A stretch of 64,000 bases of DNA from Sacculina carcini (GCA_916048095.2 OU696578.1:7106287-7170286); one strand, 5' to 3'; counted from the stretch's first letter, positions 12,651 through 25,036 are shown. The notes: generated by a model from the sequence alone, not told the origin. A program made the numbers and translations.

Positions 12651-13048
12651 GCCGGTCGAAAAAACACTTCACAATGCCGCTATATTTAATGTGCGATGAG
12701 GCTATACAATGAAGAATGAATCTATACCGGTTAAATATACACAAAACACTGTCAACGCAACACAGGCTAATTCACACGTCAGCTATCTATCGCACCAATA
12801 TCCGTTCACACCGCTCTCTCCTGCCACTGCCCACTCTACCACGCAACTGCCCCACACACACACACACCTACTCGCAATTTCTCTCTCACTTAGTCTCTTG
12901 TTTAAAAGCCAATCAGCGGCCGACACTACTGTCACGTGACACTACGTCACCGCGCACAATGACAACCCGATCCAGTGCCGCTCAAACCACCAGTGCACGC
13001 AGTACACGCTAGCACTCAACTAACTGCCCACACGCACACCCAACCACA
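12627..13048 (-). repeat. 5' LTR of element A
   Basis: Matches the 3' LTR over its whole length. Its last 24 bp include the gag start codon (12650). The CCAAT box at 12909 and GTCACGTGAC at 12931-12940 keep the same spacing as in the other LTR. Confidence 0.88.
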
Positions 13049-13117
13049 CCTCCCCTTGATCTGTAGATCAATCATTGTATCATTCCACCTCATAATCAGC
13101 CATCCAAGCTGGCGGTC
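13049..13117 (-). repeat. duplicated pol end and polypurine tract upstream of element A
   Basis: These 69 bp repeat 10026-10094 almost exactly. They hold the last pol codons, the stop and the purine tract. A 5' LTR should not be preceded by these sequences, so this is the remnant of a second copy in tandem. Confidence 0.8.
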
Positions 13118-14610
13118 AACCATGTCTCAGCTGATCCTGCAAACACGCTCTGACGCCCAACGCGGACCATCCGTTTGAGCGATTCATGCTTGTATGTTTG
13201 TATTAGATGCCCCAGGGTTCAACCCCGTTACATACACAAATATAGAAGCTGATAATGTTAGCCCAATATGGACAGAGATCTGAAGCTGTTTCTATGCGAA
13301 CTCAAACTTGATCGCTATCTGAAGTGACTACTTGAAGTCGGCATCGATGATTGAGCCTGGTTGACCGCTGCTGAAGTTCCACTAGAGTTGTTCGTAGTTT
13401 GATCTCAGCTTTCCTCCCAATATACTGTCGGGTCAACAGTATCGACAAGTCTCCCATCAAGCCAAGAGTCTAGTCGGAGACAGTTTGAAGTTTGTTCGTG
13501 ACCAATATCAACTACGCTATAAATTGGTGTACAACGGTCCAACAACAGGATCATCTGTGCCAGCCTCAACAAAATCTTCTTCAACGATGATCACTCGAAA
13601 TCGCACTCCTGTTTGCAGTCTGGAATAGATAGGGCTTAATCATTCAAGGGAATGTATCTCATTGATCAACCAAATTTCTTTGAAGGATATCTTAAATTGA
13701 AAAGGAAAAGGGAAAGATTAAGAAGTTTAGAAGAAACAATCTCATAGCAAAAAGTCATATTTTTTTATTTTGCAGACAAGGAACTGAGCAGTGAATTTTT
13801 ACCTTTCGAATCTTATATTTTCGTGCAATTTTTTACAGAACATACTTGTTTTAACATAACATACATAATTTACGTACATACATATATAACATATATAACA
13901 TACATATATAACATACATAATTTATTGTAACTTGAATTATTATATATATTAAATAAATGATTAGTATACCAGATCAGAGTAGGTTACAAGGTGCTAATTA
14001 AACAGATTTCTGTCAAACACTACATTAAACCAAAATAATTTATAATTTTATTAAATGACATAATAAAATATTGTTATTATCATTATTAGTATTATTAATA
14101 TTATTATTATTGTAGTTGTCGTGTATCGCGTAGTGGTTTCATAAAAGCTTCATTTTAAGCAAGCCTAGAAGACGAGTGGTTTGCCGTTCTCAACATAAAA
14201 ACTTGTGTAGGATGCAACATTTCAACACTTTCAAGAACTTCTCGACAACTCATACAACACTTCTCGACATCGGCTTCTGCTTATTATCAACCGCTAAATA
14301 TTCATACCCCGGAAATATGCTGCTGGAAGATGCATATTTTACATATCGCGAGTTGGCTGGCGTGATTTCCAGTTGGTCTTGTGCAAATGCCAACTTTTTG
14401 CAGAGCCAAACAGTGCGTTTACAGTTTTGACTTTTACGGTGCACGGCATTGTTGATGCTGCTCGATGGCGAGCGTATGCGTTTGCTCCCACAAGCGTCTT
14501 CAAATAAAACAGCGACACACACCCACACACAAAAATAATTACACACATGGAATGATATTTCACGCCTCAAAAGTTTCTTAGCTGAAAATTCCGGTTAATG
14601 CACTTTCTCG
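13118..14610. other. AT-rich intron segment with possible decayed SAM-like frame
   Basis: From 13268 one frame reads MDRDLKLFLCELKLDRYLK, then LLEVGIDD and AWLTAAEVPLEL, reminiscent of a SAM domain but with several in-frame stops. A tRNA B-box-like GGTTCAACCCC occurs at 13217. The rest (13650-14600) is AT-rich, with nothing recognised. Confidence 0.25.
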
Positions 14611-14612
14611 CT

Positions 14613-14616
<4 letters not shown>

Positions 14617-14694
<78 letters not shown>
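14617..14694. repeat. (CA)n microsatellite
   Basis: Pure (CA)n followed by an interrupted CA-rich tract to about 14850. Confidence 0.95.
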
Positions 14695-14698
<4 letters not shown>

Positions 14699-15056
14699 CT
14701 GCGCACACATACACACACAGACAGACAAACACACAAACACACACTTACACGCACAAACACAAAAAAAACAAAAAAACACCAACACACACTTACACACACA
14801 AATACACACATACGTACGCACACACACACACACATACAAACGTGCGCGCACACAGACAGTCTGCATTGCAGCAGCGTAGTGGTTCAGTGCGTTATGAAAG
14901 TGACAGCATAGTTACTTGCTAGCCAATCAGCTTGCCAACTGACAATTCATTGATGTCGTAAAGTGAGGCTGCGACCGCGCGCCAGATGGTCCCGCAAATA
15001 TTGTTGTCATTTTGGCGCCATTTGCTCGCAGTGCGCGGGTGCATTATTGTTTGAAC

Positions 15057-15165
15057 ACACACACGCACACACGCACATACATACACTCACACACACGCAC
15101 ACACACTCATATACACACATACACCCAGGCACACACTTACATACACCCATACACACATATACAGC
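15057..15165. repeat. CA-rich tract
   Basis: Interrupted CA repeat with CACTCA, CATACA and CACCCA variants. Confidence 0.85.
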
Positions 15166-15419
15166 GATCACTAAAGGCGCGATAGCTTTAAGAGCAAATT
15201 CACCATGTGTTGACTGTAGCTAAGAGTATGCAGCATAGTAGAGGTGCATGGACAAATGCACGAACCACTAGCATACTGAGATGGGAAGCTCAGACGACTC
15301 GTCGCTGTCCATTGAGACAGAAGCTTTCTCCTTACACAAATTCAAGGCTCGTGCACATGAAGAACAATGTTGATTGAGTGAAGATGAATGATGAATTGAA
15401 AGTCATTAAAGCTTCAAAC

Positions 15420-16643
15420 TTGCTGCAGAATGCCCCATCGATGCCTTGAACACTTACATTACCGATGTCATCTCTAGGAGAGTGCCTACTAAAAAACTGC
15501 GTTCACTCTGATGACAAAGCCTGGTTCACCACTGAATGCCGCATCGCACGTGAATCCAAGCAGGCGGCTTACCACAAGTGGCTTCAATCACGCTCGATCG
15601 AATCATGGAATGTCTTCACTGAGGCCAGACGGCATGCTGAGCATGTGTATTCAGAAACGGAAACACTTCACTCAAAGGAACTTGCCGATACGCTAGCATA
15701 AGCTAACATAACTGCCAGTGACGCCCACAAATGGGGGTCAACATTGAAGTCGTCAGTGTTTGGACATTTCTTTGGACAGTATAGTCTGTCCTTCCATAAT
15801 TTTAAGCCAACGGTGAGCTCACAGGCAACTCATCAAAGAAGGCCGAATCACTCATGAATAACTTCAATACCAAGCAATGCCAAGGATCCATTCCGTAGGA
15901 CATTTCATCTGTCGTTTCCCCGAAAATAAAAGGCAATGCATTACAAAACAAGTTACGAATCTCATTAAAAACTCCATGCCCACGGGGGAACAGACCCTCT
16001 GAATACGTGTCCGCTATTTTCCAAGAAGACGGCAGATACTCTAGCTCCGAAGCTGAGCGCTGTGCTCAGGCACTTGATGAAGGTTGGCTCATATCCATTT
16101 TGATGGCGGGTTGCGAATATCACGCCCATCACAAATGGAGGCAATTCAGCTGATGTTGCCAACTATCGTTCGATATCAATTACGTCGATTCTGTGAAAAA
16201 ATATTCGAGCACTTGATATCTTCCATACTGTCAAAGTACCTGGAGAGCAACAATCTGCTGTCGGAGGATCATTCTGCTCTGCTCTGCAAAACTGTTAGAA
16301 CTTGCAAGTTCCTCTATGACGGCTTGGTTCTTGGTGATATTTTTCATCGTCAAAAGGTCAGCAGTGTGTGCCTGCTGTACAAGATCAAGCACAACGACAA
16401 TCATCCGATGAGCAAGTCACTTTCTGGTGATATCTTCGCAGCAAGAAACACACGGTTCACATCTATAGACAGCATTCCCAGTGCATGGCTCCAATTCGTT
16501 GTCGTACAAGGCAATTCCAACGCTGCATTCTTCCGGCCACTGTGGTTACTTGGAATGCGTTGAAGGAGGAGGCCTTCGCGCAGAATAATCTGATCAAATT
16601 CAAGGCCAAAGTAAATGAAAGGCTATTGAAAGAGTGGAATTGA
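15420..16643 (+). pseudogene. decayed LINE ORF2 fragment
   Basis: Pieces of a non-LTR polyprotein in shifting frames. The linker before the RT is at 15520-15700 (DDKAWFTTECRIARESKQAA, YHKWLQSRS). A 'HKWGSTLKSSVFG' stretch is at about 15730. An RT palm entry piece (EHLISSILSKYLESNNLLSE) is at about 16205. The conserved C-terminus is at 16355-16643 (VCLLYKIKHNDNHPMSKSL, then WNALKEEAFAQNNLIKFKAK after a frameshift). The central RT, with its catalytic box, is deleted. Wording resembles the widespread animal LINE family with KxWFTxxCRxAxxxKQxAY before the RT. Confidence 0.7.
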
Positions 16644-16740
16644 CTGTTGGTTGTTAAATATTTTCCTATTTTATATTTTTTCTGAATAATTTTATATTTA
16701 TTCAACTTTATTTTCTATTTGCATATATTTATTGCTAATT

Positions 16741-17150
16741 AATATATATTCATTAATATTTATTATTATTTATGGAATGGATAATATGGAGTGTAGTAAG
16801 TTCGATTTTTGTTTGCTGTTTTATTAATTATATATTTGTTTATTTGTTTTTTTGTTGAGCCGAATTTATTGTTGTCTGTTGTCATTTATTGAATCGCGTA
16901 TTTATTTATTGTTGATTGTTGCTACTTATTGAGGAATGTGGGCGGAGTGACATTATCGAGTGTTATCGGATTCATTGTTTATTGTTATTTTCATTTCGAA
17001 CTGTCTTTCTTTCTGGAATTATTTACTTTTCGAACTTTCTCTCTCTCTTTACATCTTTTGGTGATCTCCGGTACACGGGGTTACTGCAGCTCCACCTTCA
17101 ATGCTACTGGATTTGCTTCTAGTTAATAATAATAAATAATTACGCATGGT
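16741..17150 (+). mobile_element. R1 retroposon-like repeat, plus copy downstream of LINE
   Basis: The 5' part (16741-16930) is a degenerate TTTATTGTTG / TTATTGAATCG repeat. The core follows: GAATGTGGGCGGAGTGACAT (16934), TTCGAACTTTCTCTCTCTCT, ACATCTTTTGGTGATCTCCGG. The 3' end is ATGCTACTGGATTTGCTTCT with a TAATAATAATAAATAA tail. It starts about 100 bp after the LINE stop, which leaves open whether R1 is that LINE's 3' UTR; other copies are not next to this LINE. Confidence 0.75.
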
Positions 17151-17404
17151 CAACACAAGTTAGCTAGATTTAAATCAAGTATACATTAATACATATTTAT
17201 ATTCTAACATGTTCATGACTGGTCCGATTTACATTTCAACATATTTATGATTCAACATGTTACGTTTTAACATACATTTGTTTAATTTATTTGATCTACC
17301 TTCTTGTTTAACATACTTATGTTTTAACATAAAATACTTAACAGAATCAAATTATAAGAACAATATTTTCTATGATGCATTTATGTCCACACATATCCTA
17401 CTCT

Positions 17405-17470
17405 GTGTGTTTGTGTGTGTGTGTGTGCGTGTGCGTGTGCGTGTGTGTTTGTGTGTGTGTGTTTGTTCAT
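17405..17470 (+). repeat. (TG)n tract before the exon 3 acceptor
   Basis: TG/CG-rich repeat ending 8 bp before the acceptor of the 45-bp exon. It takes the place of a pyrimidine tract. Confidence 0.9.
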
Positions 17471-17478
17471 GTTGATAG

Positions 17479-17523
17479 AATTTGAAGAACCAGATTATGA
17501 CGACAAACTTATGGGTTGAACAG
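17479..17523 (+). CDS. nAChR subunit, third exon (45 bp)
   Basis: Fifteen codons reading NLKNQIMTTNLWVEQ, the near-invariant loop and beta strand 2 of nAChR subunits. They continue in phase 0 from the LIDV end of the exon at 9188. The acceptor is ...gttgatag and the donor is gtgagt. The 45-bp length equals the canonical third exon of the family. The acceptor is preceded by a TG-rich tract (17405-17470) instead of a clear polypyrimidine tract. Confidence 0.94.
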
Positions 17524-18701
17524 GTGAGTCCATCACTGCTGTTCTAATTACCAATTATTTTACGAACTTACATCAATGATTAAGTTATTAAATAATATGT
17601 TATTAATATATTAATAATAAAAATATTAGTAATGATAGTAATAATAATGACCTAAATAATTAATACTGCAAAATGATTGTGTTAAATTATGATGGTATTA
17701 TTAGTTGCCAGTGTTTATTTATAAGATAAGATTACGCATAATGTATTTTGTTTATTTTTTCACAAGTATAGTTTGCAATTAAACATTGATGAAAGTTTAA
17801 CATTTACTATATGTAGCCGTTTTGGTTTCATTTTTGAAACATTTCACATATATGAATTATTTGAGCTTCACTTGAGCTCAATTAAATAATAATTTGTGTA
17901 TATTAATTTATATATATTCTACGGTATATCCCCAAGAATCCTTATAACAAAGCAATTGTTTCATTTTTCTTGTTGTACACAGGTAGAATATTCGTATATG
18001 TGACGTGTAGCAAAGACAACAATTTTCATCATAACTTGATTTTCTATCAATGACTTCTCATCAGTTTTTATCTCTTGCTTATCCGCTTGCCTCCGTGCTA
18101 TTTCTTCCATACGAAACATCTCGCTCCTATATTAGTGATCTGTAGTGTCTGCCTATGCTATTATTAATTAATCTTTTGATCGTTCTCATTCCTCATTCAA
18201 TATTTATAAATATTATAATTTCTGTATTTTAGTTTTTATTTGCTTGTTTAATTTTCAGTTAATGACAAATGAATGTCGTTCAAATCAAGAAGTATATATT
18301 TGTTACTTGTTTCGTCAAGGCATTCACTGTTTTCGGTGTATTGCTATTTTTATTACATTTCATGTCATGTTAATTAATTTCATTGTAAATTTACTGTTTA
18401 ATTTGTTATATGTGATTTATATTACATGTTTATATATATTTGCATCGATAGACGCTATCGCTGATTGGTACGCCAGAGCAGAAATTATTAGAATGTTCCC
18501 AGGCGTCAAGTAGGAAAAGCGTGTGGATAAGAATACACTCTCTCTTGTGCGTCCAAACCTTGTGTCATATATTTCATGTTATGTTGTGTGTGGTAAGATT
18601 GTTTTAACAAGAGTGAACCACCACAGATCCATAAGCTGTGGGTAATTCACCACTGGTGGGGAGTGAAGGGGTGGCAAGTGGGCAATTAATGATCAAACAG
18701 A

Positions 18702-18707
18702 AGTATG

Positions 18708-18768
<61 letters not shown>

Positions 18769-18990
18769 TGTGTTTGTGTGTGTGTGGTGTGTGTGTGTGT
18801 GGGTGTGTGTGGTGTGTGTGCGTGTGTGGTGTGTGTGTGTGTGGGTGTGTGTGGAGTGTGTGTGTGGTTGTGTGTGTGTGGTGTGTGTATGTGTGTGTGT
18901 GTGTGTTTGTGTGCGTGTGTGGTGTGCGTGTGTGTGGTGTGTGTGGTGTGTGTATGGTGTGTGTGTGTATGTCTGTGTGTGGTGTGTGTA
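18702..18990. repeat. long complex (TG)n tract
   Basis: About 290 bp of TG repeat with GTGTGGTGTG and GTGGG variants. All open frames over it are repeat translations. Confidence 0.95.
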
Positions 18991-20564
18991 TGACAGGTTT
19001 CTAGCGAGTTCCTTGCATTCAATTTGGTGGAAAAGCTGAATATATTTGATTTAGTAGCACTTTCTGGGAAATGAAGAGTAGGATTATCAAGCAACGAGGA
19101 ATTGGAGAAGAATCAGTTACGGACCGCTGGTCAGTATTTTGCGGCAATTATTTGGCTTGTGATGTACAGTGACAGTGAGGTGATTGTACAGTGTACAATA
19201 TGACAGAATGAGTTCTCTGCTTGAAGACACTGTGTTTGTGATAAGCAGTGTATGCTGAAAATAACAATAAGTACATGAGTATTATTTGAGTGAGTTATAT
19301 GCAAATTTGCTTCAGAATTACTACAATTGTGTTATATGCTTGTGCTCTTATATATACGCATAAAATGATGTATATTTGTGCAAAATCGTGTTAAGAAAAT
19401 TGGCTCTCTTAATTGAGATCCAACTAAAACAATTGAAGGCCGAAATATGTCTGCTCTTGACTATTTTCACCAACACTATCCATCAATCCCGACTGATGTA
19501 TCCAAGTCGCGACTCGTGTGATCACGGCTAAATGTGATGGCTGTCATTCACACTGCTCTGATAAGTCTCTGGCAAAGACTGGCTCCGACTTGTCGCAACT
19601 TTTGCGCTTTTTAACCGAAGGCCTAGCGAACGGCGACCCATTTTTGCCAGCTTTGAATGATGCGCGAAATACGAGATTTTGACAGCTGCTTGTTGTCAAA
19701 AATATCCCTTTCAAGATAAACACTCTAACTTCTTGCAAGAAACTTGACCAATGCAACTCAGTTAGATATTCATCTTATATTGACCAACCTTACGGGTGAT
19801 AAATTTATTGTGTGGCTGTTTTATTTTCCATCATTCTCCTCGATTTTTCATATATGTTTTTGCATTACCTTTCTCACGAATGTTCGTTTATCAATCTGTG
19901 CGTGCAAATTCAGCGTCTTATCAAAGTCTTACTGCACACAGTGAAGAAACACAATACAAGGAAAGTGGGAGCACACGCTAGTTAAAGTGTTCATATACAC
20001 TGGTGCCAAACAATAGCAGTGCAAGTTGTGCTAGTAGCTCGAGCTGTGTTCTGGCTTGTTGTAGCTGAAATTTCGATATTGTTGGTTGATGGTCAGAAAC
20101 TCCTGTACTAAGCACAATGTTACTATAACATTTCAACTTCACAATGAGACCAGTCTGTTTATGACCTTATATTGAGCGCATTATTTCTGAAATGTTTCTC
20201 ATGACATTAGCTAAGCACACAACAATATTATACGAACATACAAAATGATAAACGAAATGATTAGGGCTACACAATCATATTTTATAAAAACGTGGTACAA
20301 ACATAGAAGGGATTATATATTTGAGTTCCAGCAAGCAATTGTGCGTTTTCTAATACTTCTATGTACTGTGACTGTGTATGTTTGAGATTAAGCACATGTT
20401 GTATAAAGTATGTTTTGTTGAAATTATACGAATAAATTGACAAGTGCGTAACAAATTATCCTCAATTTCAGAAGTACACGCATCTTAGTATGTGAAAAAA
20501 TCATAAACTATTAATAATAGTCATGATTATGTGAAATTAGTCAGGTTTATTGTGTTTATTAGTT

Positions 20565-21770
20565 ATTATTAAATACTGGATGCTCAGGAAAAATGCCATA
20601 AATGCCTGTATTTGCCTATTTTAAAGGTTTTCACAGATAAAATGCCTATTTTGCTCGTTCGTCTAACATTTTGCCTTTTTTGTTCAAATAAAGTCAATTA
20701 AATGGATTTCAATCAGATAATTATATAAGTAAAATGTAACCAGTGATAATATTGCTAGGATTAATTTCAAGTTCACTTGGACTATCTATATGTGATATAT
20801 AGATATGAGGGACTCGTATATTGTGGGACTTCAGAGTGCATGTCTGCGCGTATTTGTATGCTTGACCGCATTCTGAGAACCGAATGAAGAAACCACATTG
20901 CTTCTGCTGAGTCAAAAATAAGCGATGATAGCGAGTTTATGACTGCACTCTTGCTAAACTCGATCTTGTAGTTGTATGTCCGTATGTTGTGCACATACAC
21001 ATTCAGCGCAATCAACATGCGTCCAATTTGTCACTTCAGAGGCGCTTGTTCAGCTATAACCGAGGGCCTAACCTTCAAGTCATGTTGCTGAATTTTCCGA
21101 GTGAAATTTGTGTATTCAATGAGCCGAGATAGCGTGAACGAACGAGCTAGAAGAACGTTGAGTCATCATGAGTCCAAATTAGCAGTCTATCCGATCAAGT
21201 CAATGCAACAGGGTCTTATGCTTGAAAAAATGAATCCATTCCATTTCGTCTCATGTGATTGTAGCATTAGGAGAACAGAAGCCATTGGAGACAGCATTGA
21301 CACAGTTGGACTCTGCTATGCATGACATAAGTCAAATTCCTGCTGAAAATGGGCGTGATATACAAGTACAGCTCAGAAGCGCACTCAAGGAGAATGCATA
21401 TTTTGTGCAATTTCAATAAATCTAAGGTCATGGAAGGCGAAAACGTTGGAGTTGCGGTTTATTCAAATACCGACTGTATTTCAGACTTTTATTCAAATAT
21501 TCTTCCACACTATAAATATGTTTCAAGCACGTCCGTAATCGTTGAATGCATTTTCAACTTCTCAAGTTCTGTTGTACGATCGTCGACAAAATTTTATTTC
21601 CAAAAACTTAGAAATAATGGTTATTTTGTGTAAAAACATTGGCTAGTAAGTGCTATAAAATAATTGATCAATTATAATATGTATATCAGTTTTAAATAAT
21701 GCATATATTTGTCTATTTTGCTGTTTTATCGTGCCTATTTGCCTGCCTATTTTGCCAGTCTTAAATACCT
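20565..21770. other. segment bounded by TGCCTATTT repeats
   Basis: Left block (20590-20680) and right block (21710-21765) contain repeated TTGCC / TGCCTATTTTGCC words in the same orientation. Two short open frames between them (21101-21325 and 21349-21633) have no motif I recognise. Such words occur at the ends of some DNA transposons, but I could not define terminal inverted repeats or a target duplication. Confidence 0.3.
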
Positions 21771-21988
21771 CAACATCCGGTCTTTAGTTATTATGCTTAA
21801 ATACGTTTTTTGTGTTTAGCTTATGAAAATAATCAAAGTAAAGTGATATAGAACACGGTCTCATTTTGAAGTTGGCTAATTCAATTTTGTTGGATCCAAA
21901 GTTGAAATATTATAGTGTTATTTTCGAAGAATGTAGTCCACATTGATTGAAGTCTATCAGGGTTGATGAACCATCGGATAATCTAGCT

Positions 21989-22327
21989 CAGTGGTTCTTA
22001 ACCGGGGGTGATTGCACCGCTAGGGGGTGCGAGCCTGGTTCCTAGGTTGTGCCAGGATTCCTCTAAATTGTTTCAATGAAATTATATGTTTAACATATGC
22101 ATCAAATTTTTCCTGAAAAACGTAGTTCTGCTTAATCCTCTTAAAGATTTGTATGAATGAATATTATATAAAAAAAGTTTTGTTATTGCGTCGTTTGTGT
22201 TTTTGTACTTTTGTATACCTATCAGGAATCCAAGGATATTGAGAACAGAATGCGGGTATAATGGGGGTGCAAGAACTGACTGCTGATTTGAAATGGTTCG
22301 ACCACTAAGAAAGGTTGAAAACCACTG
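21989..22327. mobile_element. hAT MITE (CAGTGGTTCTTAACC family), 339 bp
   Basis: Left terminus CAGTGGTTCTTAACCGGGGG. The right terminus GGTTGAAAACCACTG is its inverted repeat. Flanking 8-mers atctagct and ttcttgct match at 6 of 8. The GGGGGTGCAAGAACTGACTG block near the right end recurs, diverged, at 29738-29800 and (inverted) near 6285-6320. Non-coding. Confidence 0.8.
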
Positions 22328-22961
22328 TTCTTGCTGGTACATTTATCAGAGAACAACAGGAATGAGAAACCATTAAGTTTTTGTAGTTCTTTCCATGAGT
22401 GCGATCTTCCAATATATTGATATTAAAGTATCCAGTTATGAATGTACCGTTGAAGTTATTGTGAAATGTTTCGCTGGAAATATCTCACAACATTCGACAT
22501 TTGAGCAATTGTTCATATTGCCACTGGGTGATCTTTACACACAAAGTTAAAGACATTTATTTGCGTTCTTTATTATTTCCGCATGCAGTGACTCGGTGAT
22601 GTTTCCAGCATGGTGATATCATCCACTTTATATGCCCGTGAATTGATGATATACAAGGCAACGCCTCCTCCGTGTACATTTTGTAGAATTTATTTAACAT
22701 ATTTAATATATTTTATTAATATATTTTATATTTTATATTTTATTTAATATATTTCTATAACCGGGTTGATCGTATAATGCATGCAGATTTGAAGATAGCC
22801 TTATCTCAGTGAGCGCAATCACATCCGAATTGATGGATAGAGTTGCAGATATTGTATCGTTGAAAAGCTGCATATTGGCAGCAAATGATTTGATATTCAT
22901 GTGAAACTAGTCAAGAGGCATATTATGTGGATATGTTGCAAATACTTCATCAGGTTTGTGT

Positions 22962-22996
22962 GTGTTTGTTTGTTTGTGTGTGTGTGTGTGTGTGGG
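22962..22996. repeat. (TG)n microsatellite
   Basis: Short TG repeat. A CA repeat follows at 23158-23210. Confidence 0.9.
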
Positions 22997-23303
22997 TGGA
23001 TGGGTGCGGATATGGATGTGGTGAGTGATAGAGTGATGTATTTTGTAATGGCGACGCTAAATCGAGCTAGGCTGGCCTAAGTTCACCAGCTTTCAACTCC
23101 GATTTACATTGCATGAGTAAACAAACACATAACTCAACGACTCACACACACAACACTCATGCACACACACACTCACATACAGACACACATACACACACAC
23201 ACACACACAAATCTGGTCCCGGATTAACACATTGGGAAAATAGCAGCGCAAGCGTATATAACTTTACAGAATATTAGAGGAGCATTTAGATGAGAACAAT
23301 CTG

Positions 23304-23546
23304 AAAACGTAAATGTGTAATATAATTAGGCCCCAGCTAGAGTATGCGTCGGTAGTGTGGTCCCCTCATAAGATAAAGGACAAACGTGATTTGGAAATAA
23401 TTCAGAGGGTAGCGACTAAAATGGTTGATAGTATGTTATCGTATGAGGAAAGACTAAAAGTGCTTTGTTTGCCATATTTAAAACAACGTAGGCTAAGAGG
23501 TGACTTGATTAAGGATTTGGGCATGGAATGGGTATGCAAAAGTTAG
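23304..23546 (+). pseudogene. LINE reverse transcriptase C-terminal fragment
   Basis: Reads IIRPQLEYASVVWSPHKIKD, then a EIIQRVATKMVDSMLSYEER stretch, then LPYLKQRRLRGDLIKDLG. This is the conserved thumb and post-RT region of many animal LINEs (RPxLEYAS, SYEERL, RRxRGD). The catalytic part is absent upstream, and the frame stops at 23546. Confidence 0.75.
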
Positions 23547-23769
23547 ATAAGGGGAATCGTTTTGTGTGGGATAATTCAAGCAAAAGGGTTCATGTTAAAA
23601 GAACTGAATAAGATTGCTGGCATATGTGAAGAAGTATAGTTTCCCATATAGGTGTGTTGATGTCTGAAATCGGTTATTGATGTAGGGGAGGATATAGTAG
23701 GAGCTGCCAACATATAAAAGTTTAAAGGAATATTGGGTAGTGTCAAATATAGGAAATTTTATGGGAGGT

Positions 23770-24110
23770 AAGCTAGAGGTTTGATTGCACACAGGACAGT
23801 ACGAGCACAGCTCATCTCCCGTGTTAACATTAATGTACGCACACACAGTCGCTGTCACGACGCCTTTTATTCTCTCAATTGTTCCTTCGTTGGTCTTTAT
23901 ATAACTTCGGTGAGCCACGTGCCACGATTAGGTCACGTGACACCGTACACAACACAAGATGATGTCACGCGTACGCAAAACACACACAACACTCAGACAC
24001 ACATACGAGTGTGTAAAAGGTCACATGACGCTGCTTGATAAACAAGGCGATATCACACACACGTACCCACACACACGCATACGCACACACTTTATAGTGC
24101 GTTATCATTT
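23770..24110. other. possible LTR remnant with E-box palindrome
   Basis: Contains GTCACGTGAC (23932-23941), a TGATGTCACGCG element and CA-rich sequence, similar in composition to the LTRs of elements A and D. There is no CCAATCAGC at the LTR spacing, and ends could not be defined. Confidence 0.2.
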
Positions 24111-25036
24111 AATAGACAGGTCTTGATTAGCATCTACAGTACGCTCGCATATCGATGACGCAAAACGTTCACAGAAAAATTCGAGTCCGTGAGCCACTTA
24201 TAGAATTTGTTAAATGTTTGAATTTCGATACCATCATAAGTTTTTTCATAAACTTGTTCATTCATTACCAATAATAAAATACAGGTGAACATTTTCAACA
24301 TGAAACAGCACCGCTCTGGGCATATTCATACGAGACTCGTTCAGGATTTGGAATCACCCAGGTGTCACACTACACTCTTAAAAACTGTATCATATGTCAA
24401 GGACCAAACACATGGAAGCTTGCCCGTGTGCTTAAAATGCTTGCTGAACAATGGAACATTGGCTGTATTCCGTGGTAAATTAAAAGCATATCTACAAAAT
24501 ATCCCGGCAAATATTGACTATCCGAGTAATAATTAGAATTGTATGTGTGTGCACGCTTGTAATTGTGTGTATGTATGTGTGTGTGCCTGTGTTAGTTTAT
24601 ATGTACGCATGCATGTTGGCATGTGCGCGTGTGTAAGCGCGTGTATGCACGTGTAGGCGTGTGTGTGTGCGTATGTGTGTGCATGAATGGATTTTCATAT
24701 GCAAATATATTAACTCACGTGTAAGTATGTATGTATGACTGTGGATGTTTGTGTGCGTATGTGTGAGTGTATGCATTGATGGATTTTAATTTAAGATATA
24801 AAAACTCAATTGCAATGTATTTACATGGGTGTGGATATTTCAGTGTGCGTGTGTGTGTGTGAAAGAAAGAAAGAAAGAAAAATATATTTGGCGCTCAGAC
24901 AGATGTATAGAGCGCTGCTCCTGACATGTTTAATAACACATATAATTTTACACATACACATCACTACACATCATCACAAATATAGAAATATAAATATGAG
25001 TAAGCAACATGAGTAAACCCAAATATGAGTAATACC

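Larger units (their letters stand above)
9605..13117 (-). mobile_element. LTR element A: gypsy-like, internally deleted
   Basis: Two LTRs (9605-10025 and 12627-13048) of 421-422 bp differ by roughly ten positions and bracket gag and a 3' part of pol on the minus strand. Protease and most of the reverse transcriptase are missing. The junction at about 11890-11930 carries a direct repeat of about 14 bp (ATCCGTCGTAGATG). The polypurine tract is GATCAAGGGGAGG (minus strand), just before the left LTR. The putative primer site is at 12613-12625. No target duplication is visible. The upstream LTR is preceded by 69 bp (13049-13117) duplicating this element's own polypurine tract and pol end, so it was probably once part of a head-to-tail tandem. 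Confidence 0.9.
9189..17478 (+). other. nAChR intron 2
   Basis: An 8.3-kb intron inferred from the flanking exons. It holds an R1 retroposon copy about 50 bp after the donor, LTR element A in antisense, a decayed LINE and a second R1 copy. Between 13118 and 15420 I see AT-rich unique DNA, a possible decayed SAM-like reading frame (13268), and CA repeats at 14617-14694 and 15057-15165. Confidence 0.85.

Noticed and set aside
13217-13227. tRNA gene or SINE from a B-box-like GGTTCAACCCC
   Set aside because: No A box at proper spacing and no cloverleaf could be drawn.
24285-24536. Possible host or LINE protein (MNIFNMKQHRSGHIHTRLVQ...)
   Set aside because: The C-terminal 'RGKLKAYL' faintly resembles LINE tails, but there is no motif strong enough to support it.
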